This document shows, piece by piece, positions 52,447-61,887 of a DNA stretch of 64,000 nucleotides. A model generated the notes under the pieces. It was given only the letters and a program-made list of their open reading frames with translations. It made no database searches and was not told the origin of the DNA. The DNA comes from Micromonospora endolithica (GTDB taxonomy: Bacteria; Actinomycetota; Actinomycetes; Mycobacteriales; Micromonosporaceae): NCBI RefSeq assembly GCF_003626595.1, contig NZ_RBAK01000004.1, forward strand, positions 310,001 to 374,000, read 5' to 3'. Position 1 is the stretch's first letter; each line of letters opens with the position of its first letter. Position numbers and translations under genes: made by a program.

Positions 52447-54488
52447 GCGTCGTCCTTCGCCAGGGGATGGGTGGGCACCGGGTTCAGGCCACCGGTGGCC
52501 CACTGGGGCAGTTGGTCGTCGAAGTGTGGATCGCCGGGACGCCCGGAGGCGCCGAACGGGACGATCCAGCGGCTCGCGGCGCGGTCGGTCAGGTCCCACA
52601 CGTAGCGGGCCACCGGGCCGCGCCAGCAGGCGTCGGACACCCCGGGGACGCTGGCGGTGGCCAGCACGCAGTCGGTGTCGCCGGAGAGCGCGACCCGGTC
52701 CCGCATCGCGGTCACCGCGTCGTCCACCGCGGGGGCGACGCCCAGGTGGATCGGGTGCAGCAGGTGCCGCCGCCCCCACGGCGACACCGCCGGGCCGCGG
52801 ACCACGTCGGTGAGGGCCGCGCCGGCCAGCGGCGTCACGTCGAGGTCGGGCAGGCCGGTGAGCACCCCGTCGAGGGCGAGGCCGATCCGACCCAGGGGGT
52901 CGTTCCACGGCGCGAAGAGACCGTCGTACGCCGACGGCTCGCGCAGTGGGCGCAGCAGCGGGTGGTCGTGCAGTCGGCGGACCAGGGCGGCCCGCCACGC
53001 GGCGAAGGCGCCCGCGTCGTCGGACTCGGCGCGCATCCGGCCGTCCCAGTCGAGCAGCCGCGCCCGTAACGCCCGCTCCGGCGCGCCCAGGCCGTCCGGG
53101 TCCAGCCGGTGCAGCACCCCGCGCAGCGTCCCGGTCGCCGCCCGGGTGTCGGTGTGCACCCGTTCCGGCGCGGTGCCCTCGGCGAGCAGGTCGCGGATGC
53201 GCCGGGCCCGGTGCGGCCGGGCGAAATCGACCCCGAACGGGGCGGTGTCGTCGCGGCGGTCGTTGGCGCAGACGGTGATCCGCGCGACCGCCCGGTCGAC
53301 CGGTGGCAGGTACCCACCCCGCCAGCGGTACCGGGGCTCCCAGCCGGGCACCGGCTCCCGGCGGCACCGCTCGTCCCGGTCCGGCACCAGCCCCACCACG
53401 AGCTGCCGGACGGCACCAGACCGGTCCGCGACCAGCACGCTGTTCACCGGCTCGACCCAGGCGGGCCGCAGCGCGTCCGCGACGTCGGCGGCGGTACGCG
53501 CCCGCAGCATCGGCAGCAGCGCCTCGAAGCCGAGCCGCTCGGCGACCCGGACGGGGGTGCGCAGGCTGATCGCCTCGCCGGTCACCCGGTCGTGGTCGAT
53601 CACCGGGCCGCGCGGGGTCTCGACGACCTCGACCGGTTCCGGCGCGCCGCCCCGGATCTCGATCTCCTCGACGTGGCGGGTCGCCGGCACCCAGCCGTCG
53701 GAGTCCCGCACCAGCACCCGGTCGCCGTCGGTGCGCAGCTGCTCGCGGTAGACGTCCTGGTAGTCGGCCATCGCGTTGGTGACCGCCCAGGCGACCTCGC
53801 CGGCGTGCCCGAAGTGCGGCAGGCCGGGCACGCCGGGGAAGGCGAAGCCGAGCACGTCGAACTCGGGGCAGGCCAGCCGGACCTGCTGGTAGATGCCGGG
53901 CAGTTCGAGTAGCCGGTGCGGGTCGCCGGCGATGACCGGGCCGCGGCCGGTGGCCGGGTCGGCGGGCACCACCCAGGCGTTGCTGCCGGAGCCACCCGGC
54001 CCCTCGACGGCGAACAGGTCGACCGCCTCCGGGCCGAGGGTCCGCGCGACGTGGGCGTGCCAGAGCTTGCTCGGGAAGGTCGAGAAGAGCACGTGCTGGA
54101 CGAGGAACACGCCCAGCGGAGACCAGGGGTGCCAGGCGGTGGGCGCGAGGTCGAGGGCCGCGAACTCCGGGGCCGCCGCGGCGCCCTCGGCCAGACCGTC
54201 GTTCACCCCGTCGACGTACGCGCCGATCCACCTGCGGGTGGCCGGGTCGAGGCGCTCGTAGCAGCGCCGCGCGGTGTCGTCGAGGCGGGCCCGGCGCGCG
54301 AAGCGGTCCCAGTCCAGTGCGGACGGGCCGAGGTGCGCGGCCAGCCGTCCCTCCGAGCGCCACCGTTCGACCTCGATCTGCCAGGCGCGGTCGAGGGCGG
54401 TGACGCGTCCCTGGAGTCGGGCGAGGGCGTCGACGTCGTCCGCCCAGAGCAGTGGCACGCCCCACGGGTCCCGATCGACGCGGCTCAC
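52443..54488 (-). CDS. Penicillin acylase-family (peptidase S45) amidase, desG-type
   Basis: 681 residues from GTG 54488, where GGAGG lies 5 bases upstream; the ATG at 54527 has none and overlaps the control region. RVDRDPWGVPLLWADDVDALARLQGRVTALDRAWQ matches the start of the S45 A-chain. The autoprocessing site is GGSGSNAWVV, with S169 as N-terminal nucleophile of the B-chain. There is no obvious signal peptide. S45 enzymes cleave or form amides (beta-lactams, acyl-homoserine lactones). Location beside the des genes with a divergent iron box suggests acyl exchange on desferrioxamines. Confidence 0.88.
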   Translation of the reverse strand: MSRVDRDPWGVPLLWADDVDALARLQGRVTALDRAWQIEVERWRSEGRLAAHLGPSALDWDRFARRARLDDTARRCYERLDPATRRWIGAYVDGVNDGLAEGAAAAPEFAALDLAPTAWHPWSPLGVFLVQHVLFSTFPSKLWHAHVARTLGPEAVDLFAVEGPGGSGSNAWVVPADPATGRGPVIAGDPHRLLELPGIYQQVRLACPEFDVLGFAFPGVPGLPHFGHAGEVAWAVTNAMADYQDVYREQLRTDGDRVLVRDSDGWVPATRHVEEIEIRGGAPEPVEVVETPRGPVIDHDRVTGEAISLRTPVRVAERLGFEALLPMLRARTAADVADALRPAWVEPVNSVLVADRSGAVRQLVVGLVPDRDERCRREPVPGWEPRYRWRGGYLPPVDRAVARITVCANDRRDDTAPFGVDFARPHRARRIRDLLAEGTAPERVHTDTRAATGTLRGVLHRLDPDGLGAPERALRARLLDWDGRMRAESDDAGAFAAWRAALVRRLHDHPLLRPLREPSAYDGLFAPWNDPLGRIGLALDGVLTGLPDLDVTPLAGAALTDVVRGPAVSPWGRRHLLHPIHLGVAPAVDDAVTAMRDRVALSGDTDCVLATASVPGVSDACWRGPVARYVWDLTDRAASRWIVPFGASGRPGDPHFDDQLPQWATGGLNPVPTHPLAKDDA

Positions 54489-54534
54489 TGCCACCTCCGG
54501 TGCGCGGGTGGGACCGGGGTGTTCCATCGACTGC

Positions 54535-54553
54535 GCAACTTAGGCTAACCTCC
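54535..54553. promoter_or_regulatory. DmdR/IdeR-type iron box (divergent, site 1)
   Basis: The core TTAGGCTAACCT at 54540-54551 matches positions 6-17 of the 19-base consensus TTAGGTTAGGCTAACCTAA exactly; the outer bases are degenerate. A further half-site CCTAACTAAG follows at 54554-54563. It lies between the acylase gene and the reductase gene and can control both in response to Fe2+. Confidence 0.75.
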
Positions 54554-54586
54554 CCTAACTAAGCTCGACCTTACCTGGAGGGGTGC

Positions 54587-55300
54587 GTGAAACGGAACTG
54601 GGAGGCCCTGGTCCTCAAGGCCATGGGAGGCCGGGACTTCCGGTTGACCGTGCTGGGCACCGAGTCGATCGACGGGCACTACCAGCGGCTGCTCGTCGAC
54701 GGCGGTGGACTGCTGGAGGCGTGCGGGGTGCACCCGACGATGTGGATCCGGCTGTGGTTCGACAACGACGGGCGGGCGCACCAGCGCGCGTACACCCTGG
54801 TGGACCCCGACCCGGCCACCGGCCGGTTCAGCCTGGAGTTCGCCGTGCACGACGGTTGCGCCGCCCGCTGGGCCACCGGCGCGCGGGTCGGCGACACCAT
54901 CCCCGCCACCGTGCAGGGCACCGCGTTCCAGCTGCCCGATCCCACCCCCGAGCACCTCTACCTGGTTGGCGACGCGGCGTCGCTGCCCGCGGTCAACAGC
55001 CTGCTCGACGCCGGTGCCGACATCCCGGCCACGGTCTGGCTGGAGTACGCCCACGAGGGTGAGAAGTCCCTCGCCCCGCGGGCGCGCGCCCACCACCAGG
55101 TGACCTGGGTGCCCCGCCGGGACGACGGCCGGCACCTGGTCGAGACGGTCCAGGCCGCCCTGCCGGCCAGCGACGCGGCGCACTACTGGGTGGCCTGTGA
55201 GGCGGCCAGCACCCGCGACCTGGCCCGGCACATCCGCCGCGGCCTGGGCGTGGACAAGCACCGGGTCACCTCGCTCGGCTACTGGCGGGCCGCCGCGTGA
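54587..55300 (+). CDS. Siderophore-interacting protein (ferric-siderophore reductase), DesF-type
   Basis: 237 residues from GTG 54587, 5 bases after GGAGG. SIP-family features: RAYTLVDPDP (FAD-binding RxYT), LEFAVHDGCAARWATGARVGDTI (phosphate-binding loop), and GDAASLPAVNSLLDAG (NADPH site region). It reduces ferric desferrioxamine in the cytosol to release iron. It starts 98 bp from the divergent acylase gene and overlaps the transporter gene by 4 bases (GTGA). Confidence 0.88.
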   Translation: MKRNWEALVLKAMGGRDFRLTVLGTESIDGHYQRLLVDGGGLLEACGVHPTMWIRLWFDNDGRAHQRAYTLVDPDPATGRFSLEFAVHDGCAARWATGARVGDTIPATVQGTAFQLPDPTPEHLYLVGDAASLPAVNSLLDAGADIPATVWLEYAHEGEKSLAPRARAHHQVTWVPRRDDGRHLVETVQAALPASDAAHYWVACEAASTRDLARHIRRGLGVDKHRVTSLGYWRAAA

Positions 55301-56553
55301 ACGGCCGGCTCGGCACGCTGACCTCGCTCTACGTCACCCAGTACCTCGGCGTCGGCTTCATCACCGTCGGGCTGACCGCCATCCTGCGCGACGGCGGCAC
55401 CTCGCTGGACACCCTGGCGCTGTTGCAGGTCGTCGGCCTGATCTGGCCGATCAAGTTCCTCTGGGCGCCGCTGCTCGACCGGTACGGCTCCCGGCACCGC
55501 GGCCACTACCGGTCCTGGTTGCTGGTGCTCCAGGGTGCCCTGGTGGTGTCCCTGCTGGCGCTGCTGCCGTTCTCCCGCCCGGCCGACCGGCTCGGCGCGG
55601 TGATCGCCATCTGCGCCGCGTACGTCTTCTTCTCGGCCACCCAGGACATCGCCGTGGACGCGGTCGCCGTCCGGCTGCTCAGCGAGTCGGCCCGGGGCAC
55701 CGGCAACGGCATCCAGGTGGCCGCGAGCTACCTGGGCAACCTGCTCGGCGGCGGGGCCTGCGTGCTGGTCTACGACCGGTTCGGCTGGGAGCCCGCGATC
55801 GGCCTGCTGGTCGCGATGACGGCGGTCGGCCTGGTGGTGGTGTGGCGGTTCCGCGAGCCGGCCCGCACCGACCGGGTGCCCCGGATCGGCACGGCCTACC
55901 GGGCGTTGCTGTCGGTCTTCGGCCAGCCGGGCTGCCGGTGGTGGACCTTCGGCGTGGTGCCGCTGGTCTACGTCGGCGCGGGAATGGCGTACGCGCTGGT
56001 CACCCCCGCCCTGGTCGACGCGGGGTGGTCGCTGGGCCGGATCGGCGTGGTGACCGGTGTGGTGATCAGCGTGCCGGCCATCGTGGCCGGCCTGGTCGCC
56101 GGGCTCGGGGTCGGGCGGTTCGGGCGGGCCGGCGTGCTGGTGGTCGGTGGTCTGGCGCTCGCGCTGTCGACGCTGCTGCTGCTGCCCCTGATGAACGGCC
56201 GCGCGCCGCTGGGCCCGACGGTGGCCGCGCTCTGCTTCTTCATGGCGGCGTACACCGTCGCCAACGTCGTGCTCTACACGGTCAACATGGACTACTCGCG
56301 CCCGGACACCGGTGGCACGGACTTCACCGTCCTGTCGTCCTTCGGGCTGGTCTGCTCGTTCGTGGCCGCCTCGGTCGGGCTGGCTGCCGCCGAGCGGATC
56401 GGCTACCCGGGGGTCGCGGTCGCCGCGATCGTGCTGGTGGCCGCCGGAGTGGCGCTCGGCCTCGCCCACCAGCGGCGGTTCCCGCGCCCACCGCGCCGGG
56501 ACGGGTCGGTGGACCCGGCTCCGACGGCGGCCAAGGTGCGGGCCGTGGCCTGA
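55297..56553 (+). CDS. MFS transporter of the AmpG/RhtX type, siderophore uptake candidate
   Basis: 418 residues from GTG 55297. Twelve membrane helices are visible. The hallmark FLWAPLLDRYGSRHRGHYRSW after helix 2 and ATQDIAVDAVAVRLL after helix 4 are those of the AmpG/RhtX/FptX group. RhtX and FptX import ferric siderophores across the inner membrane. Coupling with the siderophore reductase gene suggests import of ferric desferrioxamine; export cannot be excluded. Confidence 0.8.
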   Translation: MNGRLGTLTSLYVTQYLGVGFITVGLTAILRDGGTSLDTLALLQVVGLIWPIKFLWAPLLDRYGSRHRGHYRSWLLVLQGALVVSLLALLPFSRPADRLGAVIAICAAYVFFSATQDIAVDAVAVRLLSESARGTGNGIQVAASYLGNLLGGGACVLVYDRFGWEPAIGLLVAMTAVGLVVVWRFREPARTDRVPRIGTAYRALLSVFGQPGCRWWTFGVVPLVYVGAGMAYALVTPALVDAGWSLGRIGVVTGVVISVPAIVAGLVAGLGVGRFGRAGVLVVGGLALALSTLLLLPLMNGRAPLGPTVAALCFFMAAYTVANVVLYTVNMDYSRPDTGGTDFTVLSSFGLVCSFVAASVGLAAAERIGYPGVAVAAIVLVAAGVALGLAHQRRFPRPPRRDGSVDPAPTAAKVRAVA

Positions 56554-56581
56554 AACGCCCAACCGCCCTCTTGACTACTGA

Positions 56582-56600
56582 TTAGGTAAGGCTAGCCTAA
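56582..56600. promoter_or_regulatory. DmdR/IdeR-type iron box (site 2)
   Basis: TTAGGTAAGGCTAGCCTAA matches the consensus TTAGGTTAGGCTAACCTAA at 17 of 19 bases. TTGACT (56571-56576) and TAGCCT (56593-56598) form a promoter with 16-base spacing whose -10 lies inside the box, so iron-loaded repressor would block it. It controls desABCD. Confidence 0.92.
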
Positions 56601-56666
56601 CTGCGGTTGCAGTGCGGTTCGCCGCCGCCGCGATCCCCGTGTCACTCCTGATCGATGAGGACCTGC

Positions 56667-58223
56667 ATGAGCCCGAACGGAAGCGCCCTCGACACCCCGC
56701 CGGCCGGGGCCGGTCCCGACCCGATCGCCGCGCGGGCCCACCTGCTCAACGCCGACTCGGTCGGGACCTACCGCCGCACCGTGATCGAGGGTGTCGACCG
56801 CGTCGCCGCCCGGGTGGCCACCGCCGACCGGCCGTTCACCGGCGTCTCGCCGGAGGCGCTGGCCCCGCTGGTGGCCGGCATCGACCTGGACCGGCCGCTG
56901 GGCGACACCGCCGCCGCCCTCGACGAGCTGCACGACGTGTGGCTGCGGGACGCGGTCTGGTTCCACCACCCCCGCTACCTGGCCCACCTGAACTGCCCGG
57001 TGGTGATCCCCGCGCTGCTCGGCGAGGCGGTGCTCAGCGCGGTCAACTCGTCGGTGGACACCTGGGACCAGAGCGCCGGCGCCACGCTGATGGAGCGCCG
57101 TCTCGTCGAGTGGACGGTCGGGCGGATCGGTCTCGGCCCCGGCGCCGACGGCATCTTCACCAGCGGCGGAACCCAGTCCAACCTCCAGGCGATGCTGCTC
57201 GCCCGCGAGGAGACCCACCGCCGGGTCGTCGGCGGTGCCGCCGAGCGGCCGAGCCGGGCCGACGTGCTGTCCCGGCTGCGGATCATCACCTCCGCCGCCG
57301 GCCACTTCAGCGTGCAGAAGGCCGCGAAACTGCTGGGTCTCGGCGCCGAGGCGGTGCTGACCGTGCCGACCGACGCGGGCCGGCGGATGCGGACCGACGA
57401 GCTGGCCCGCACCATCGCCCGCTGCCGGGACGAGGGCTTGGTGGTGATGGCGGTGGTGGCCACCGCCGGCACGACCGACTTCGGCACCATCGACCCGCTG
57501 CCGCAGATCGCCGACGTCTGCGCCGCCGCCGGGGTCTGGCTGCACGTCGACGCCGCGTACGGCTGCGGTCTGCTGGTCTCGCCGACCCGCCGGCACCTGC
57601 TCGACGGCATCGAGCGGGCCGACTCGGTCACCGTCGACTACCACAAGTCGTTCTTCCAGCCGGTCAGCTCCAGCGCCCTGCTGGTCCGCGACGCCCGCGT
57701 GCTGCGGCACGCCACCTGGCACGCGGACTACCTCAACCCGGCCCGGGCGGTCGAGAAGGGCATCCCCAACCAGGTCGACAAGAGCATCCAGACCACCCGG
57801 CGCTTCGACGCCTGCAAGCTCTGGCTCACCCTGCGGATCATGGGTCCGGACGCGATCGGATCCCTCTTCGACCAGGTCGTCGATCTCGCGGCCGAGGCGT
57901 GGCGGATGCTCGACGCCGACCCCCGCTTCGAGGTGGCCGCCCGCTCGCAGCTGAGCACCGTGGTCTTCCGGTACGTCCCGCCGGGCGCCGACCCGAGCGT
58001 GGTCGACGAGGCCAACCTGCACGCCCGCGAGGCCCTGTCCGCCTCCGGCGCCGCCCTGGTCGCCGGCACCAAGGTCGACGGGGCCCACTACCTCAAGTTC
58101 ACCCTGCTCAACCCCGAGACCACCGTGGACGACATCGCCGCGGTCCTCGACCTGATCGCCGGCCACGCCTCCTGGTATGCCGACACCCGGTCCGCCGCCG
58201 CCCTGGCCTGCCCGGTCGGCTGA
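56667..58223 (+). CDS. desA: PLP-dependent lysine decarboxylase (DesA)
   Basis: 518 residues from ATG 56667, with GAGGA 5 bases upstream; ATG 56655 is rejected. Group II decarboxylase fold: GIFTSGGTQSNLQAMLLAREE, the cofactor contacts GHFSVQKAAKLLGLG and HVDAAYGCGLL, and the Schiff-base K327 in VDYHKSFFQPVSSSALLVRD. It makes cadaverine from lysine as the first step of desferrioxamine synthesis. First gene of the desABCD operon, under iron box 2. Confidence 0.93.
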   Translation: MSPNGSALDTPPAGAGPDPIAARAHLLNADSVGTYRRTVIEGVDRVAARVATADRPFTGVSPEALAPLVAGIDLDRPLGDTAAALDELHDVWLRDAVWFHHPRYLAHLNCPVVIPALLGEAVLSAVNSSVDTWDQSAGATLMERRLVEWTVGRIGLGPGADGIFTSGGTQSNLQAMLLAREETHRRVVGGAAERPSRADVLSRLRIITSAAGHFSVQKAAKLLGLGAEAVLTVPTDAGRRMRTDELARTIARCRDEGLVVMAVVATAGTTDFGTIDPLPQIADVCAAAGVWLHVDAAYGCGLLVSPTRRHLLDGIERADSVTVDYHKSFFQPVSSSALLVRDARVLRHATWHADYLNPARAVEKGIPNQVDKSIQTTRRFDACKLWLTLRIMGPDAIGSLFDQVVDLAAEAWRMLDADPRFEVAARSQLSTVVFRYVPPGADPSVVDEANLHAREALSASGAALVAGTKVDGAHYLKFTLLNPETTVDDIAAVLDLIAGHASWYADTRSAAALACPVG

Positions 58224-58247
58224 CGCCGTTCCCGCTTGGAGAAACCG

Positions 58248-59540
58248 ATGTCGACACACGACTTCATCGCCGTCGGGCTGGGCCCGTACAACCTCGGCCT
58301 GGCCTGCCTGACCGCACCGATCGACGACCTCGACGGGGTGTTCCTGGAGGCTCGGGACGGCTTCGACTGGCACCCCGGCATGCTGCTGGACTCGACCCGC
58401 CTGCAGACGCCGTTCATCGCCGACCTGGTCACCCTCGCCGACCCGACCTCGCCCTACTCCTTCCTGAACTACCTGAAGGAGAACGGCCGGCTCTACCCGT
58501 TCTACATCCGGGAGAGCTTCTTCCCGCTGCGGGTGGAGTACAACGACTACTGCCGGTGGGCCGCGGCGAAGCTGCCGAACCTCCGCTTCGGGCACACCGT
58601 CACCGGTGTCGGGTACGACGAGGCCGACGGCTGCTACGTGGTGCGCGCCGACACCGCCGACGGCGAGGTCACCCACCGCGCCCGGCACCTGGTGCTCGGC
58701 ACCGGCACCCCGCCGTACCTGCCGGAGGCCTGCCGCGACCTCGGCGGCGACCTGGTGCACAACTCCCGCTACCTGGAGCACCGCGACGCGCTGCGGGCCA
58801 AGGGCAGCATCACCATCGTCGGCAGCGGCCAGAGCGCCGCCGAGATCTACCACGACCTGCTGACCGACCTCGACACCTACGGCTACCAGCTGAACTGGGT
58901 CACCCGGTCGCCGCGGTTCTTCCCGCTGGAGTACACCAAGTTGACCCTGGAGATGACCTCTCCGGACTACGTGGACTACTTCCACGCGCTGCCCGAGCCG
59001 ACCCGCTACCGCCTGGAGGGCGAGCAGAAGGGCCTGTTCAAGGGGATCAACGCCGACCTGATCAACGACATCTACGACCTGCTGTACGCGCGCAGCGTCG
59101 CCGGACCGGTCCGCACCCGGCTGCTGACCAACACCGCTCTGCGCACCGCCAGCCACGATCCGGCGAGCGGGACGTACACGCTCGGCCTGCACCACGTCGA
59201 GCAGGGACGGGACGCCACCCTGGACACCGAGGGTCTGGTGCTGGCCACCGGCTACCACTACCGGCTGCCCGCCTTCCTCGACGGTGTGCGGGACCGGATC
59301 CGCTGGGACGACCACGGGCGGTTCGACGTGGCCCGCAACTACAGCGTCGACCACGCCGGGCGGGAGATCTTCCTGCAGAACGCGGCCACCCACGCGCACA
59401 GCGTCACGTCGCCGGACCTGGGCATGGGCGCGTACCGCAACTCGTGGATCATCCGGGAGTTGACCGGCCGGGAGCACTACCCGATCGAGAAGAGCATCGC
59501 CTTCCAGGAGTTCGGCGTTCCCGCCGGAGCGACCCGATGA
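58248..59540 (+). CDS. desB: Cadaverine/lysine N-monooxygenase (DesB)
   Basis: 430 residues from ATG 58248 with GGAGA 5 bases upstream. K_oxygenase family: [18 protein letters not shown] (FAD site), [65 protein letters not shown] (NADPH site) and [12 protein letters not shown]. It hydroxylates the amine of cadaverine. Its stop overlaps the start of desC (ATGA). Confidence 0.94.
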   Translation: MSTHDFIAVGLGPYNLGLACLTAPIDDLDGVFLEARDGFDWHPGMLLDSTRLQTPFIADLVTLADPTSPYSFLNYLKENGRLYPFYIRESFFPLRVEYNDYCRWAAAKLPNLRFGHTVTGVGYDEADGCYVVRADTADGEVTHRARHLVLGTGTPPYLPEACRDLGGDLVHNSRYLEHRDALRAKGSITIVGSGQSAAEIYHDLLTDLDTYGYQLNWVTRSPRFFPLEYTKLTLEMTSPDYVDYFHALPEPTRYRLEGEQKGLFKGINADLINDIYDLLYARSVAGPVRTRLLTNTALRTASHDPASGTYTLGLHHVEQGRDATLDTEGLVLATGYHYRLPAFLDGVRDRIRWDDHGRFDVARNYSVDHAGREIFLQNAATHAHSVTSPDLGMGAYRNSWIIRELTGREHYPIEKSIAFQEFGVPAGATR

Positions 59541-60106
59541 CGGTGTTCCACCGCGTCGACGAGCGGCTCGGCGCGTTCGCCCTGCGTACCCTCGACGCGG
59601 AGGCGGACGCCGCGCTGCTGCACGGCTGGGTGACCCACCCGAAGGCGGTGTTCTGGATGATGCAGGACGCCGACGTCGCCGGGGTGACCGACGAGTACCG
59701 GCGGATCGCCGCCCACCCGCACCACGACGCCTACCTGGGCCTGTGGCGGGGCACGCCGGCCTTCCTGGCCGAACGCTACGACCCGGCGCACGTCGAGCTG
59801 GTCGGGCTGTACGACGCCGCTCCCGGCGACGTCGGCATGCACTTCCTGTGCGCCCCCACCGACACCCCGGTGCCCGGCTTCACCCGCGCGGTGATCACCA
59901 CGGTGATGGCGTGGCTCTTCGCCGATCCGGCCGTGCGCCGGGTGGTGGTCGAGCCGGACGTGCGCAACACCGCCGTGCACGCGCTCAACGCCGCGGTCGG
60001 CTTCACCGTCGTCGGCCCGATCCGCAAGCCCGAGAAGGAGGCGTTGCTCAGCGTCTGCACCCGGGACCAGTTCCGCACCGCCACCCGAGGAGACGTACGC
60101 CCGTGA
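59537..60106 (+). CDS. desC: N-hydroxycadaverine acyltransferase (DesC)
   Basis: 189 residues from ATG 59537. Siderophore [45 protein letters not shown], and [23 protein letters not shown] (acyl-CoA binding and active region). It transfers an acetyl or succinyl group from CoA to N-hydroxycadaverine to form the hydroxamate. It overlaps both neighbours by 4 bases and is a paralogue of the acyltransferase at 51883-52446. Confidence 0.93.
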   Translation: MTVFHRVDERLGAFALRTLDAEADAALLHGWVTHPKAVFWMMQDADVAGVTDEYRRIAAHPHHDAYLGLWRGTPAFLAERYDPAHVELVGLYDAAPGDVGMHFLCAPTDTPVPGFTRAVITTVMAWLFADPAVRRVVVEPDVRNTAVHALNAAVGFTVVGPIRKPEKEALLSVCTRDQFRTATRGDVRP

Positions 60107-61887
60107 ACCCCACCACGTCGGTCGACCACCTGACGCCCGAGCGCTGGGCCCGCGCCAACCGGCTGCTGGTCCGCAAGGCGCTCGCCGAGTTCGCCCACGA
60201 ACGTCTCGTCACCCCGGAGCCCACCGGCGACGGCCGGTGGCGGGTACGCGGCGACGACGACGCGGTGGAGTACCGGTTCGCCGCCCGGCTGCTCGCGCTG
60301 GACCACTGGCTGATCGACCCGGAGAGCGTGACCCGGCACCGCGACGGCGCCGAGCTGCCGCTGGACGCCGTCGACCTGGTGCTCGACCTGCGCCGCGCGC
60401 TCGGCCTCACCGACACGGTCCTGCCGGTCTATCTGGAGGAGATCAGCGCGACCCTGGCCGGCGGGGCGTACAAGCTCGCCAAGCCGCCGGTGAGCGCGGC
60501 CGAGCTGGCCGAGGCCGACTTCCAGACCATCGAGACGCAGATGACCGAGGGCCATCCGTGCTTCGTGGCCAACAACGGCCGGATCGGCTTCGGCGTGCAC
60601 GACCACCACCGGTACGCCCCGGAGGCCGGCTCCGGCGTCCGGCTGGTGTGGCTGGCCGCGCACCGGGACCGGACCACCTTCACCTGCGCCGCCGACCTGG
60701 ACTACGACACCCTGGTCCGGGCCGAGCTGGGCGAGGAGACCCTGGCCGGGTTCGCGGCCACCCTGACCGGCCTTGGCCTGGACCCGGACGACTACCTGCT
60801 CCTGCCGGTGCACCCCTGGCAGTGGTGGAACAAGCTGTCGGTGACCTTCGCCGGCGAGGTGGCCCGGCGGCGGCTGGTCTGCCTGGGCGAGGGGCCCGAC
60901 ACCTACCTGGCCCAGCAGTCGATCCGGACCTTCTTCAACGTCACCCGCCCGGACCGGCACTACGTGAAGACCGCCCTGTCGGTGCTGAACATGGGCTTCA
61001 TGCGCGGGCTGTCGGCGGCCTACATGGAGGCCACCCCGGCGATCAACGACTGGCTCGCCGCGCTGGTCGACAACGACCCGGTGTTCAAGCGCACCGGGCT
61101 GTCGATCCTGCGGGAACGGGCCGCGATCGGCTACCGCCACCCGCAGTACGAGGCGGCCACCGACCGGTACTCGCCGTACCGGAAGATGCTCGCGGCGCTG
61201 TGGCGGGAGAGCCCGGTGCCCGGCCTGGAACCGGGCCGTCGGGTGGCCACCATGGCGTCCCTGCTGCACGTCGACGGCGACGGCCGGTCGCTGGCGGCGG
61301 CGCTGATCGCCGCGTCCGGGCAGCCGCCGGCGCAGTGGCTGCGCCGCTACCTGGACGCCTACCTGGTGCCGCTGCTGCACTCTCTGTACGCCTACGACCT
61401 GGCCTTCATGCCGCACGGTGAGAACGTCATCCTGGTGCTGGACGGCGCGACGGTGGAACGAGTGGTCTTCAAGGACATCGCCGAGGAGATCGTGGTGATG
61501 GATCCCGAGGCCGACCTGCCCGAGGCGGTACGCCGGATCCGGGCGGCCGTGCCGGAGGACGAGAAGATCCTGTCCATCTTCACCGACGTGATCGACTGCT
61601 TCCTGCGGCACCTGGCGGCCGTCCTGGTCACCGAGGGCGTCTGCGACGAGGACACCGTCTGGCGGACGGTCGCCGAGTGCGCCGCCGCCTACGCCGACAG
61701 CGTCCCGCACCTGGCCGACCGGCTCGCCCGGCACGACCTGTTCGCCGAGCGGTTCCCGCTGTCCTGCCTCAACCGGCTGCAACTGCGGGACAACCGGCAG
61801 ATGGTCGACCTCGCCGACCCGTCGGCCGCCCTCCAGTTCGCCGGCACCCTGGACAACCCGCTGGCCCGCTTCGCCCCGCGCCGGTGA
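60103..61887 (+). CDS. desD: NRPS-independent siderophore synthetase (DesD, IucA/IucC family)
   Basis: 594 residues from GTG 60103 (GTGA overlap with desC). IucA/IucC landmarks: EGHPCFVANNGRIGFGVHDHHRYAPEAG, LLPVHPWQWWNKLSVTFAGEV, YLAQQSIRTFFNVTRPDRHYVKTALSVLNMGFMRGL, and MPHGENVILVLDGATVERVVFKDIAEEIVVMD in the FhuF-like C-terminal part. It activates hydroxamates with ATP and joins three units, then cyclises them into desferrioxamine E or forms linear relatives. Confidence 0.94.
   Translation: MNPTTSVDHLTPERWARANRLLVRKALAEFAHERLVTPEPTGDGRWRVRGDDDAVEYRFAARLLALDHWLIDPESVTRHRDGAELPLDAVDLVLDLRRALGLTDTVLPVYLEEISATLAGGAYKLAKPPVSAAELAEADFQTIETQMTEGHPCFVANNGRIGFGVHDHHRYAPEAGSGVRLVWLAAHRDRTTFTCAADLDYDTLVRAELGEETLAGFAATLTGLGLDPDDYLLLPVHPWQWWNKLSVTFAGEVARRRLVCLGEGPDTYLAQQSIRTFFNVTRPDRHYVKTALSVLNMGFMRGLSAAYMEATPAINDWLAALVDNDPVFKRTGLSILRERAAIGYRHPQYEAATDRYSPYRKMLAALWRESPVPGLEPGRRVATMASLLHVDGDGRSLAAALIAASGQPPAQWLRRYLDAYLVPLLHSLYAYDLAFMPHGENVILVLDGATVERVVFKDIAEEIVVMDPEADLPEAVRRIRAAVPEDEKILSIFTDVIDCFLRHLAAVLVTEGVCDEDTVWRTVAECAAAYADSVPHLADRLARHDLFAERFPLSCLNRLQLRDNRQMVDLADPSAALQFAGTLDNPLARFAPRR

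Noticed and set aside
56592..59477. A 961-codon minus-strand frame opposite desA and desB
   Set aside because: Antisense shadow; the plus strand encodes complete PLP and flavin enzymes with coupled starts.
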